21,472 nt of DNA from Candidatus Limnocylindrales bacterium (GTDB taxonomy: Bacteria > Chloroflexota > Limnocylindria > Limnocylindrales > CSP1-4), in the NCBI GenBank assembly GCA_030647575.1, contig JAUSJS010000299.1, forward strand, positions 1 to 21,472, read 5' to 3'. Made by a program: the position numbers and the translations under genes. Of the stretch, positions 12,105 to 19,770 are shown piece by piece. The notes under the pieces were generated by a model. The model was not told the DNA's origin. It was given only the letters and a program-made list of their open reading frames with translations, and did not search any database. Positions within the stretch are counted from its first letter, which is position 1. The number at the start of each line of letters is the position of its first letter.

Positions 12105-13526
12105 CTACGCGGGCACAGCCTCGGCGGCTTCCGCCGGACCAGGCACTCCGCCCGAGAGAACCTCGCCGACGCGGGCCGCAGCTGCCCGGCCCTGGGCGAC
12201 GCAGTCGGGCACGCCGATGCCGCGGAAGGCAGCCCCCGCAATGGCGAGATTCGGTAGCCCGGCGAGCGCCGCGCTCGCGCCGGCGACCCGCTCCAGGTGG
12301 CCGACCGTGTAGTTGGGCATCTGGCCAATCCAGCGCGCGACCCGGGCCAGGATCGGAGCGGCGTGGACCCCCATCGCCAGGGCGAGGTCCCGCTCCACCA
12401 GCGCGACGATCTCGGCATCCGAGCCAGCCAGCACGCCCGGCGAGCGCGACCCGATGAAGACGCGCAGGAGGACGGTCCCGTCGGGCGCCCGCCCGGCCCA
12501 CTTCAGTGAGCTCATCGTGCAGGCATCGACCGCGAGCGGCTCCCCTTCGGCAACGAGGAACCCGTGGCCAGACGGCGGCTTCGGGAACTGGTCGAGCCGG
12601 TAGCCGAGCGAGACGACCGCCGTCGAGCTGTGGGTGATCGACCGGACGTGTGCCGCCGCCGCGGGGGCGATCTCATCGAGGAGGCCGGCGGTAACCGGCC
12701 CGGGAGACGCGAGGACGACCGCCTCCGGCCGAAGGAGCTCACCGTTCGCGAAGCGGACGTCGAACCCGCCGCCGCGTCCCACGAGGGTGACGGCCGTCGA
12801 CTTCATCCGAACCTCGACCCCCGAGGACTCCTCGATCGCCTCGACCAAGGCCCCGCTGAGCTGGCCCATACCGCCGGCCAGGCTGACGAACGGCGAGCCG
12901 CTTCCGCCGACCTTGGCGGCGCGCCCCGAGGCGATCCCAGCGAGCAGGAGGCTCCGGTGTCGGCGCTCGGCCTCCCGCAGCTGGGGGACGACGGCGTCGA
13001 GGCTCAGCTCGTCGATCGGGGTGCCGTAGACGCCGCCGAGGAGCGGGCCAGCCAGCCGGTCGACGAGGACGCCGCCGAGCCGCCGGCGGAGGAACGCCCC
13101 GACGGAAACATCACGGCCGAGCCCATCGCGCGGAAGGACCAGGTCGAGCCCGATCCGCAGCTTCTCGAGCGGCGAGAACATGTCGGTCGCGATGAACGGA
13201 CCCAGCCGGGTCGGGAGGGCGAGGCCCATCCCCTCGGGCAGCTGCACGAACCGGCCGCGCGACCGGATCCAAACCGTCCGCGGGTGGGTCGGCCCGATAA
13301 TCGCGTCGCCGAGGCTCAGCTCGCGGGCCAGCTCGAGCGCCGCCGGCCGGTAGCTGATGAACGAATCGGGGCCGGACTCGACGAGGAACCCGTCGACGCG
13401 CTCCGTCCGGACCTTGCCGCCCAGCCGATCGGTCGCCTCGACGAGCATGGTCGGGATCCCGGCCCGGCCGAGCGCGTACGCCGCGGTCAGGCCGCTGATC
13501 CCGCCACCGACGACCAGGACCGTCAT
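12105..13526 (-). CDS. hemY: Coproporphyrinogen III / protoporphyrinogen oxidase (HemY/CgoX)
   Basis: This 473-residue FAD enzyme oxidises the porphyrinogen to porphyrin with O2. In organisms with HemQ the substrate is coproporphyrinogen III. The dinucleotide-binding start is MTVLVVGGGISGLTAAYALG (GxGxxG at 7-12), followed by LVEATDRLGGKVRTER. Later come ESGPDSFI, LLGGVYGTPIDELSL, FVSLAGGMGQLSGALV and the C-terminal FAD motif LAIAGAAFRGIGVPDCV. ATG 13526 lies 16 bp after the radical SAM gene stop; the longer upstream frame is only noise. It is the last gene of the heme operon. Soluble or peripheral membrane location is expected. Placement next to hemH and hemQ supports the coproporphyrin branch, though the substrate cannot be proved from sequence. 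Confidence 0.94.
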   Translation of the reverse strand: MTVLVVGGGISGLTAAYALGRAGIPTMLVEATDRLGGKVRTERVDGFLVESGPDSFISYRPAALELARELSLGDAIIGPTHPRTVWIRSRGRFVQLPEGMGLALPTRLGPFIATDMFSPLEKLRIGLDLVLPRDGLGRDVSVGAFLRRRLGGVLVDRLAGPLLGGVYGTPIDELSLDAVVPQLREAERRHRSLLLAGIASGRAAKVGGSGSPFVSLAGGMGQLSGALVEAIEESSGVEVRMKSTAVTLVGRGGGFDVRFANGELLRPEAVVLASPGPVTAGLLDEIAPAAAAHVRSITHSSTAVVSLGYRLDQFPKPPSGHGFLVAEGEPLAVDACTMSSLKWAGRAPDGTVLLRVFIGSRSPGVLAGSDAEIVALVERDLALAMGVHAAPILARVARWIGQMPNYTVGHLERVAGASAALAGLPNLAIAGAAFRGIGVPDCVAQGRAAAARVGEVLSGGVPGPAEAAEAVPA

Positions 13527-13542
13527 CGCCGTCGCACCCGGC

Positions 13543-14727
13543 TCACGACTCCGGGGTGCCGGCGAGCGGCGGGACGAACGGGCAGAGCGGATCGGCCTCG
13601 AGGAAGTCGCCGGTCCAGGCGTAGGCCCGGGCTCGGGACCCGCCGCAGATTTGGGCGTACTCGCAACGGCCGCAGCGACCCTTGTAGGTCGTGACGTCGC
13701 GCAGGCTGGTGAACACCGGCTGGGTCCGGTAGAGCTCGACCAGGTCGTCGCTCCGGACGTTGCCGGTCCGAACGGGGAGGAACCCGGACGGGTGCACGGA
13801 GCCGTCATAGGCGATGAACATGATCCCGTTGCCGTCGCGGACGCCGAAGCCGCGTCCCACGGACGTCGCCGCGATCGCCGCCTGGTCCATGCCCTCGGCG
13901 AGCATCCTCTTGATTGCGACCCGGCGATAGTGGGTCGCCTCGGTCGTCTTGATCTGGAACGGCGACGTCTTCGACAGGTCGTAGAGCCAGTGATTGAGCC
14001 GCTCGGAGTCGACCGGCCCGATCTCCCGGAGGCCGCTGCCTCGCCCCATCGAGATGAGGAAGAAGAGGCTCCAGCGCATGATCCCGAGGGTCTTCATGAG
14101 CTCGTACGCGGCCGGCAGGTCGGGCAGGGTCTCGTCGGTCACGAGCGTGTTGATCTGCAGCGGCAGATCGAGCCGGTGGGCCCACTCAACCGCCCGCAAG
14201 GTCATGTCGAACGTGCCCGGCACGCCGCGGAACTCGTCGTGGCGGGCGGCGTCCGAGCCGTCGATGCTGAGCGACATGGTCTGGATGCCGGCGGCCCTCA
14301 GCGCCGCCAGGCGTTCGATCGTCATGTCCGGGGTCACCGCCGGGGCGAGCGACGCGCCGATCCCGCGCGCGGTTGCGGCCGTGACAAGGGTCTCGAGATC
14401 CGGGCGACGAAGGGGATCGCCGCCGGTAAAGACGAGGTGGGGATACGGCTGTCCGAAGCCGGTCACCCGGTCGAGCAGCGCGAACCCCTCCTCGGTGGAC
14501 AGCTCGGCAGGATCCCGGTCCGGCATCGCCGTGGCCCGGCAGTGCTTGCATGCGAGGCCGCAGGACAGTGTCGTCTCCCAGTAGACGAGCATCGGCGCCC
14601 GCCCGTAGACGTAGCCCTCGGGCCGGACGGCCCCGACGGCGGTCGGGTGCCCACCAGGATGCCCGTCCGGATGCCCACCGGGATGTCCACCCGGGTGGCT
14701 CGGGCGATCGGTGATCAGCTGGCTCAT
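13543..14727 (-). CDS. Radical SAM/SPASM protein of the heme operon
   Basis: The 394-residue protein has a radical SAM core with the CX3CX2C cluster motif at Cys56, Cys60 and Cys63 (CGLACKHC), GGDP at 102-105, and a C-terminal SPASM-type region with Cys352, 355, 361 and 382 for an auxiliary Fe-S cluster. It resembles the family I recall as TIGR04053, related to AhbD and NirJ, heme-modifying radical SAM enzymes. AhbD decarboxylates coproheme to heme without oxygen. Lying between hemH and hemY, this protein could do the same, or act in another heme modification; the exact reaction is inference. An N-terminal tract of five His-Pro units with Gly (residues 11-28) is unusual and could bind metal. 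It begins 28 bp after hemH. Confidence 0.9.
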   Translation of the reverse strand: MSQLITDRPSHPGGHPGGHPDGHPGGHPTAVGAVRPEGYVYGRAPMLVYWETTLSCGLACKHCRATAMPDRDPAELSTEEGFALLDRVTGFGQPYPHLVFTGGDPLRRPDLETLVTAATARGIGASLAPAVTPDMTIERLAALRAAGIQTMSLSIDGSDAARHDEFRGVPGTFDMTLRAVEWAHRLDLPLQINTLVTDETLPDLPAAYELMKTLGIMRWSLFFLISMGRGSGLREIGPVDSERLNHWLYDLSKTSPFQIKTTEATHYRRVAIKRMLAEGMDQAAIAATSVGRGFGVRDGNGIMFIAYDGSVHPSGFLPVRTGNVRSDDLVELYRTQPVFTSLRDVTTYKGRCGRCEYAQICGGSRARAYAWTGDFLEADPLCPFVPPLAGTPES

Positions 14728-14755
14728 GGTCGGTCTCGTTTCTGGTGACGGTCGG

Positions 14756-15694
14756 TCAGGGCGCGCCCGCCGGCTCGCGCTGCGTTTCGGGCAGGGCGGC
14801 CGTCGCGACGTCGGCCAGCCCGGCGATGAAGATCGGGTCGTCGTTCATCGAGCGCGCCCGCTCGAGTCGGACGCCCACGTCCCGGGCGACGGCCTGGGCC
14901 TCGATGTCGATGTCATAGAGGACCTCCAGATGGTCGGCAACGAAGCCGACCGGTCGGACGACGAGCTCGGTGACGCCCGTCCTGGCGAGCCGCCGGATCT
15001 CCTCGAGGATGTCCGGCCCGAGCCAGGCCTCGCCGGTCCGCCCGGCGCTCTGGAACGCGACGTCGTACTCGGCCAGGCCCAGGCGCTCGGCGACGAGCGC
15101 GGCCGTCCCGGCGACCTCGTCCGGATAGGGATCGCCCTCGGCGACCACCCGCGCCGGCAGGCTGTGGGCGGTGAACATCACCCGGACGCGCGTCGGGTCG
15201 GGGAAGCGGGCCAGCGCCTCGCTCGTCGTCGCGGCGAGCGCCTCGATGAAGCGTGGCTGGTCGTGCCACGAATCCACGACCACGACCGACGGCGGCCCCT
15301 CGCCGAGACCGGCCAGGGCGGCGTCCACCGCGCGCCGGTAGCCGGCGCCGTTCGACGACTTCTGGGGCGCCAGGGCAATCGCCACAAACCGCTCGACGCC
15401 GTCGGCCACCATGCCCTCGACGATCCGGCCGATCCGTGGCTCGATGTGGCGCATCCCCGCGTAGACGCGGAGCGCCCGTCCCCGCGCGGCGAGCTCCGCC
15501 TGGAGCGCGGCCCGCTGCGCCTCGACGATCCGTGACAGCGGCGAGCCGCCGCCGATCGCGCGATACCGGCCGACGAGCTCCTCAAGGAGTAGGGCCGATG
15601 GCGGGCTGCCCCGCCGGATGTCCGTGTAGTAGGCCTCGACCTGGTCGAGCCGGTCAGGACTGCCATAGGCCATGAGGAGGACGGCGTCGGTCAT
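14756..15694 (-). CDS. hemH: Ferrochelatase (coproporphyrin ferrochelatase type)
   Basis: The 312-residue enzyme inserts Fe2+ into the porphyrin, coproporphyrin III in this pathway. Key motifs are LLMAYGSPD (6-14), TAHSLP with the metal-site His177, FQSAGRTGEAWLGPD (214-228) and PVGFVADHLEVLYDID (248-263) with catalytic Glu257. These correspond to His183 and Glu264 of the B. subtilis enzyme. The short length and lack of a C-terminal membrane anchor fit a soluble bacterial CpfC. No Cys ligands for the [2Fe-2S] cluster found in many actinobacterial enzymes are present. ATG 15694 overlaps the hemE TGA as ATGA, so translation is coupled. Confidence 0.95.
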   Translation of the reverse strand: MTDAVLLMAYGSPDRLDQVEAYYTDIRRGSPPSALLLEELVGRYRAIGGGSPLSRIVEAQRAALQAELAARGRALRVYAGMRHIEPRIGRIVEGMVADGVERFVAIALAPQKSSNGAGYRRAVDAALAGLGEGPPSVVVVDSWHDQPRFIEALAATTSEALARFPDPTRVRVMFTAHSLPARVVAEGDPYPDEVAGTAALVAERLGLAEYDVAFQSAGRTGEAWLGPDILEEIRRLARTGVTELVVRPVGFVADHLEVLYDIDIEAQAVARDVGVRLERARSMNDDPIFIAGLADVATAALPETQREPAGAP

Positions 15695-16767
15695 CTCGCG
15701 CTCCGTGAGGTGGCCGAAGTGAGGAGGGACGGGTCAGCGAAGGCGGTTGGCCGCGCGCCCGCTCCGTGGACAAGGTCGACAAGGCGCCGCAGGTCGTCCG
15801 GGTCGGTCCCGGGCAAGACGCCGTGGCCGAGGTTGAAGACGTGCCCCGGCCGACCGGCCGCCTGGTCGAGGATCCAGCGGGCCTGGTCGGCGACGGCGTC
15901 GAACGGGCCGAGGAGAAGCGACGGGTCGAGGTTGCCCTGGACGGATCGGTCCGGGACGATCGCCCAGCCGTCGGCGAGCCCGATCCGCCAGTCCAGCCCG
16001 ATGACGTCGCCACCGGCATCGGCCATCGCCCGCAGAAGCCCGGCGGAGTCGGTACCGAAGTGAATCGCCGGGACGTCGAGATCGGCGAGCTCGGTGAACA
16101 GCCGGCGCATGTGCGGCGCGACCGACCGCCCGTAGTCGAACGGGCTGAGGGTGCCGACCCACGAGTCGAAGAGCTGGACCGCCTGGGCTCCGGCGGCGAC
16201 CTGGGCCCGCAGGTACGCGACCGTCATATCGACCAGGGCGGCCACGAGCCGGTGGAACGTCGCCGGGTCTGCGTGGAGGAGCGTTTTGAGCCGCTGCGCG
16301 TCGCGCGACGACCGACCCTCGACGAGGTACGACGCAAGGGTGAACGGCGCCCCGGCGAAGCCGATGAGCGGGACTGGCGCCTCCCGTCGCACGAGCCGGA
16401 TGGCCTCGAGCAGCGGGCCGACCGCGGCCTCGGCATCGAAGGCTCGGAGACGCGCCACGTCCTCGGGCGTGCGGATCGGCCGCTCGATGACCGGGCCGAC
16501 GCCATCGACGATCTCGAGCTCCACCCCGATCCCGGGCAGCGGCGTCGTGATGTCGGCGAACAGGATGGCCGCGTCAACGCCCAGCCGGCGGACGGGCTGG
16601 AGGGTGACCTCCGCGCACAGCGCGGGATCGCTCGTGATCTCGGGGAGCGTCGCCCGCTCGCGGATCGTCCGGTACTCGGGTAGCGCGCGGCCGGCCTGAC
16701 GCATGAACCAGACCGGCGTCGCATCGACGGGCTCGCGGCGGCAGGCCCGGAGGAAGCGGTCGGTCAC
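15691..16767 (-). CDS. hemE: Uroporphyrinogen decarboxylase
   Basis: This 358-residue cytoplasmic enzyme removes four acetate carboxyls from uroporphyrinogen III to give coproporphyrinogen III. The signature PVWFMRQAGRALPEYR (18-33) carries the substrate-binding Arg residues. ILFADITTPLPGIG (68-81) holds the catalytic Asp72, and QLFDSWVGTLSP and FNLGHGVLPGTDP complete the family pattern. The length is typical. GTG 16767 overlaps the hemL TGA and the stop overlaps the hemH ATG, placing it mid-operon in pathway order. It has no isoform in the window. Confidence 0.97.
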   Translation of the reverse strand: MTDRFLRACRREPVDATPVWFMRQAGRALPEYRTIRERATLPEITSDPALCAEVTLQPVRRLGVDAAILFADITTPLPGIGVELEIVDGVGPVIERPIRTPEDVARLRAFDAEAAVGPLLEAIRLVRREAPVPLIGFAGAPFTLASYLVEGRSSRDAQRLKTLLHADPATFHRLVAALVDMTVAYLRAQVAAGAQAVQLFDSWVGTLSPFDYGRSVAPHMRRLFTELADLDVPAIHFGTDSAGLLRAMADAGGDVIGLDWRIGLADGWAIVPDRSVQGNLDPSLLLGPFDAVADQARWILDQAAGRPGHVFNLGHGVLPGTDPDDLRRLVDLVHGAGARPTAFADPSLLTSATSRSAR

Positions 16768-18056
16768 ACCCGGAACGCCTGTCCGGCGGCCTCGAGGGCC
16801 GCCTCGATCTCGGCCGGCCCGTGGGCCATCGAGACGAACCAGGCCTCGAACTGGGACGGCGGCAGGAGGATCCCCCGGTCGAGCATCGCCCCGAAGAATC
16901 GAGCGTACGCCGCGCGGTCGGAGGTGAGCGCCTCGGCGGCGTCGGTCGGCAGGTCCGGCCGGAAGAAGACGGTCAGGAGCGAGCCGACCCGGCTGATCGC
17001 GACCTGCCGGCCTCCGGCGGCGGCCGCCTCTTGCAGACCGCTCGCGAGTGTCTCGGCACTCGCCTCGAGCGCAAGGTACCGCTCCGGGCGGAGCTCGGCG
17101 AGCGTGGCGATGCCAGCAGCCATCGACAGCGGGTGACCCGACAGGGTTCCGGCCTGGTAGACCGGGCCGGCGGGAGCGACGAGGTTCATCAGATCGGCCC
17201 GGCCGCCATACGCCCCGATCGGCATCCCGCCTCCGATGATCTTGCCGAGCGTCGTCAGGTCAGGCTTGATCCCGAACCGCGCCTGCGCTCCTCCCGGCCC
17301 GAGCCGGAACCCGGTGATCACCTCGTCGAAGATGAGCAGCGCGCCATCGGCATGGGTCGTCTCACGCAGGTGCTCGAGGAAGCCAGGCGCCGGCGCCACG
17401 ACGCCGATGTTCGCCGCGACCGGCTCGACGATGACGGCCGCGATCCGGCCGGGGTCCGCTGCAAACGCGAGGGTCAGTGAGCTCGAGTCGTTGTAGGGCA
17501 GGACGAGCGTCTGCGCCGCTGTGGCCTCGGGCACACCGGCACTGCCCGGGATCGCGTGGGTGACGACGCCCGAGCCCGCCTCGACGAGCAGCCCGTCGGC
17601 GTGGCCGTGGTAGCCGCCGGCGAACTTCACGATGAGGTCCCGACCGGTCGCAGCACGGGCCAGCCGCAGCGCACTCATCACCGCTTCGGTGCCCGACGAC
17701 GTGAACCGCAGCCGCTCGAGCGATGGCATCGCCCGGCGAATCGCCTCGCCGAGCTCGATCTCGAGCGGGTGCGTCGCCCCAAGGGCAAACCCGTTCTTCG
17801 CCGCCGCCGTGACCGCCTCGAGCACTGCCCGATGGCCATGGCCCAGGATCGCCGGTCCCCAGGCGCCGATGAAGTCGACGTAGCGCCTACCATCTGTGTC
17901 CCAGACGTGCGGTCCCTCACCGCGCTCGAGCAGCAGCGGCGTCCGCGCGACGGCCCGGAAGGCCCGAACCGGGCTGTTCACGCCGCCCGGGAAGAGAGCC
18001 TCGGCCCGAGCGACAAGCGCCGGCGTCCGGGCGTCGGTGCCCGTCCCGGCCGTCAC
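16764..18056 (-). CDS. hemL: Glutamate-1-semialdehyde 2,1-aminomutase
   Basis: This PLP enzyme converts glutamate-1-semialdehyde to 5-aminolevulinate in the C5 pathway. The 430-residue product shows PGGVNSPVRAF (23-33), SSGTEAVMSALRLAR (120-134), GGYHGHAD (147-154), LIFDEVITGFR (241-251) with Asp244 for the PLP nitrogen, and TLGKIIGGGMPIGAYGG with Lys272 as the Schiff-base residue. The length is standard. GTG 18056 overlaps the hemQ TGA as GTGA; an ATG farther upstream in a longer frame would overlap hemQ heavily and was rejected. Its presence implies tRNA-dependent ALA synthesis, hence a glutamyl-tRNA reductase (HemA) outside the window. Confidence 0.97.
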   Translation of the reverse strand: MTAGTGTDARTPALVARAEALFPGGVNSPVRAFRAVARTPLLLERGEGPHVWDTDGRRYVDFIGAWGPAILGHGHRAVLEAVTAAAKNGFALGATHPLEIELGEAIRRAMPSLERLRFTSSGTEAVMSALRLARAATGRDLIVKFAGGYHGHADGLLVEAGSGVVTHAIPGSAGVPEATAAQTLVLPYNDSSSLTLAFAADPGRIAAVIVEPVAANIGVVAPAPGFLEHLRETTHADGALLIFDEVITGFRLGPGGAQARFGIKPDLTTLGKIIGGGMPIGAYGGRADLMNLVAPAGPVYQAGTLSGHPLSMAAGIATLAELRPERYLALEASAETLASGLQEAAAAGGRQVAISRVGSLLTVFFRPDLPTDAAEALTSDRAAYARFFGAMLDRGILLPPSQFEAWFVSMAHGPAEIEAALEAAGQAFRV

Positions 18057-18742
18057 GAGGCACCCAGCAGCGACAGGATCTCGTCGAGCGGGCGATGGAT
18101 CCCAAGCAGGATCGGGGTGTCGCTCACCGTCGAGCGCCGGCTCTCGGTGCTGCGCAGCGCGCGGACGAGGTCGCCGAAGGCGACGAGATCGTCGGTCTCG
18201 TAGGCGACCACGAATTCCTGGCTGTCGAGCCCGAAGGAATAGGCAAGCGCCTGGCGGACCATCGGGTAGTCGTGGCCGACCCGCATGTGCTCGTTCATCA
18301 CTCCCTGCCGAGCTTCGCGCGATTGGAGGTACCAGTCGGTGCTCTTCGTGAACGGGTAGACGATGAGGTAGCGCGAGCGTTCGCCGGTGAAGGGCGACTG
18401 CTCCTGTTCGGTGGGCTTCTTCACGTACTGCGACGGGCCGATCCGGCCGATGAACGAGTGACGCACGGTGAGCCACCGGCCAAGACCCGCGCGCAGCAGG
18501 CCGGCGGCGCTCGCCTCCAACACGTCCACGCTCGGCGCCATTCGCCAGAACAGGAGGTCGACGCCGGCCTCGAGCCCGACCGAGGAGTACGGGATGCTCC
18601 GAACGCCATCGAGGTCCGCGGTGGCGTAGGCCTCAGCGAACCCGCATCCGTCGTCGTGGCGCTCTGCGTCCGACAGGCGCCGCCAGGCCGGGTCGAGCCC
18701 GAGTGCCAGAGTCTGGATGTACGTCTGGTCGTCGCCACTCAT
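18053..18742 (-). CDS. hemQ: Coproheme decarboxylase (HemQ/ChdC)
   Basis: The 229-residue protein belongs to the chlorite-dismutase-like superfamily. It carries out H2O2-dependent decarboxylation of coproheme III to heme b, the last step of the coproporphyrin pathway. The diagnostic C-terminal half contains RYLIVYPFTKSTDWYL (124-139) with Tyr129 at the position of the reactive Tyr, and GVMNEHMRVGHDYPMVRQ (147-164) with His152 as probable proximal haem ligand. YSFGLDSQEFVVAYE and a final TPILLGIHRP complete the pattern. The Arg of true chlorite dismutases is not evident. ATG 18742 overlaps the hemB TGA as ATGA. Its location among hemY and hemH fixes the pathway type. Confidence 0.93.
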   Translation of the reverse strand: MSGDDQTYIQTLALGLDPAWRRLSDAERHDDGCGFAEAYATADLDGVRSIPYSSVGLEAGVDLLFWRMAPSVDVLEASAAGLLRAGLGRWLTVRHSFIGRIGPSQYVKKPTEQEQSPFTGERSRYLIVYPFTKSTDWYLQSREARQGVMNEHMRVGHDYPMVRQALAYSFGLDSQEFVVAYETDDLVAFGDLVRALRSTESRRSTVSDTPILLGIHRPLDEILSLLGAS

Positions 18743-19770
18743 TGCTCGTCTCGAAGCCACGTGGCGATGTCGCCGGCCGCGTAGGTGAGGACGATCCCGG
18801 CACCGGCGCGCACGATCGCGGTCACGGCCTCGAGCATCGCCCGGCGCCCGTCGAGCCAGCCGCGCTCGGCGGCCGCGGCGAGCATCGCGAACTCGCCCGA
18901 GACCTGGTACGCGGCGATCGGCAGGTCGAACCGGGCGCGCGCGGCAGCCACGAGGTCGAGCGACGGGAGGGCCGGCTTGACGAGCAGAATGTCCGCGCCC
19001 TCGGCGACATCGAGCGCCATCTCGCGCAGCGCCTCGCGGCCGTTGGCCGGGTCCATCTGGTAGCCGCGCCGATCGCCGAACGCGGGGGCGCTGTCCGCCG
19101 CCTCCCTGAACGGGCCGTAGAAGGCCGAGGCGTGTTTCGCCGCGTAGGCCATGATCGCAGTGTGGCTGAAGCCCTCGGCGTCGAGGGCCGCCCGGATCGC
19201 CGCAACCTGGCCGTCCATCATCGCGCTCGGGGCAACGACGTCGGCGCCGGCCCGCGCCTGGCTGACCGCCGTCTCGGCGAGTCGCGTCAGGGCGGCATCG
19301 TTGTCGACGGATCCGTCAGGTGCGAGCGGGCCGCAGTGACCGTGGTCCGTGTATTCGCAGAGGCACGTATCGGCGATCGTCACGAGCGGCAACTCGAGCG
19401 AGCGGATCCGCCGGAAGGTGTCCTGGACGATCCCATCGTCGGCCGACGCGCCGGTGCCGAGCGCGTCCTTCGCCTCGGGCAGCCCGAAGAGGATGACCCC
19501 GCCGACCCCCAGCTCAGCCAGGCGGGCGGCCTCCTCGGCAGCCACGTCCGGCGACAGCCGGGCAACCCCGGGCATCGATGCTATCGGTTCGCGGACGCCG
19601 GAGCCGGGACGAACGAACAGTGGTGCGACGAGCATCGCGGGATGGAGGCGGGTCTCCCGGACCAGCGCCCGCAATGCCGACGTCCGCCGCAGGCGGCGGG
19701 GCCGGATCGCCAGTGGTCCCGCGGAGCCCACGGCTGCGATCCGGGTGGGTGCTTCGAGGTCGAGGGTCAT
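18739..19770 (-). CDS. hemB: Delta-aminolevulinic acid dehydratase (porphobilinogen synthase)
   Basis: The 343-residue enzyme joins two ALA molecules to porphobilinogen. The active-site Lys pair is Lys212 (MAYAAKHASAFYGPFREA) and Lys265 (ILLVKPALPSLD). DTCLCEYTDHGHCG holds Cys136, Cys138 and Cys146, the three-Cys catalytic zinc site, so this is the zinc-dependent type rather than the Mg-only type with Asp residues. YQVSGEFAML and a C-terminal GIVLTYAAGDIATWL are also present. ATG 19770 has an AGGAG site inside the end of hemC-hemD and overlaps its TGA as ATGA. The stop overlaps the hemQ start. Confidence 0.97.
   Translation of the reverse strand: MTLDLEAPTRIAAVGSAGPLAIRPRRLRRTSALRALVRETRLHPAMLVAPLFVRPGSGVREPIASMPGVARLSPDVAAEEAARLAELGVGGVILFGLPEAKDALGTGASADDGIVQDTFRRIRSLELPLVTIADTCLCEYTDHGHCGPLAPDGSVDNDAALTRLAETAVSQARAGADVVAPSAMMDGQVAAIRAALDAEGFSHTAIMAYAAKHASAFYGPFREAADSAPAFGDRRGYQMDPANGREALREMALDVAEGADILLVKPALPSLDLVAAARARFDLPIAAYQVSGEFAMLAAAAERGWLDGRRAMLEAVTAIVRAGAGIVLTYAAGDIATWLRDEQ

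Noticed and set aside
12564..14748. Long plus-strand open frames opposite hemY and the radical SAM gene (12564-13694, 13357-14748).
   Set aside because: They are antisense shadows of strongly conserved minus-strand genes; translations are Arg/Pro/Glu-rich without family motifs.
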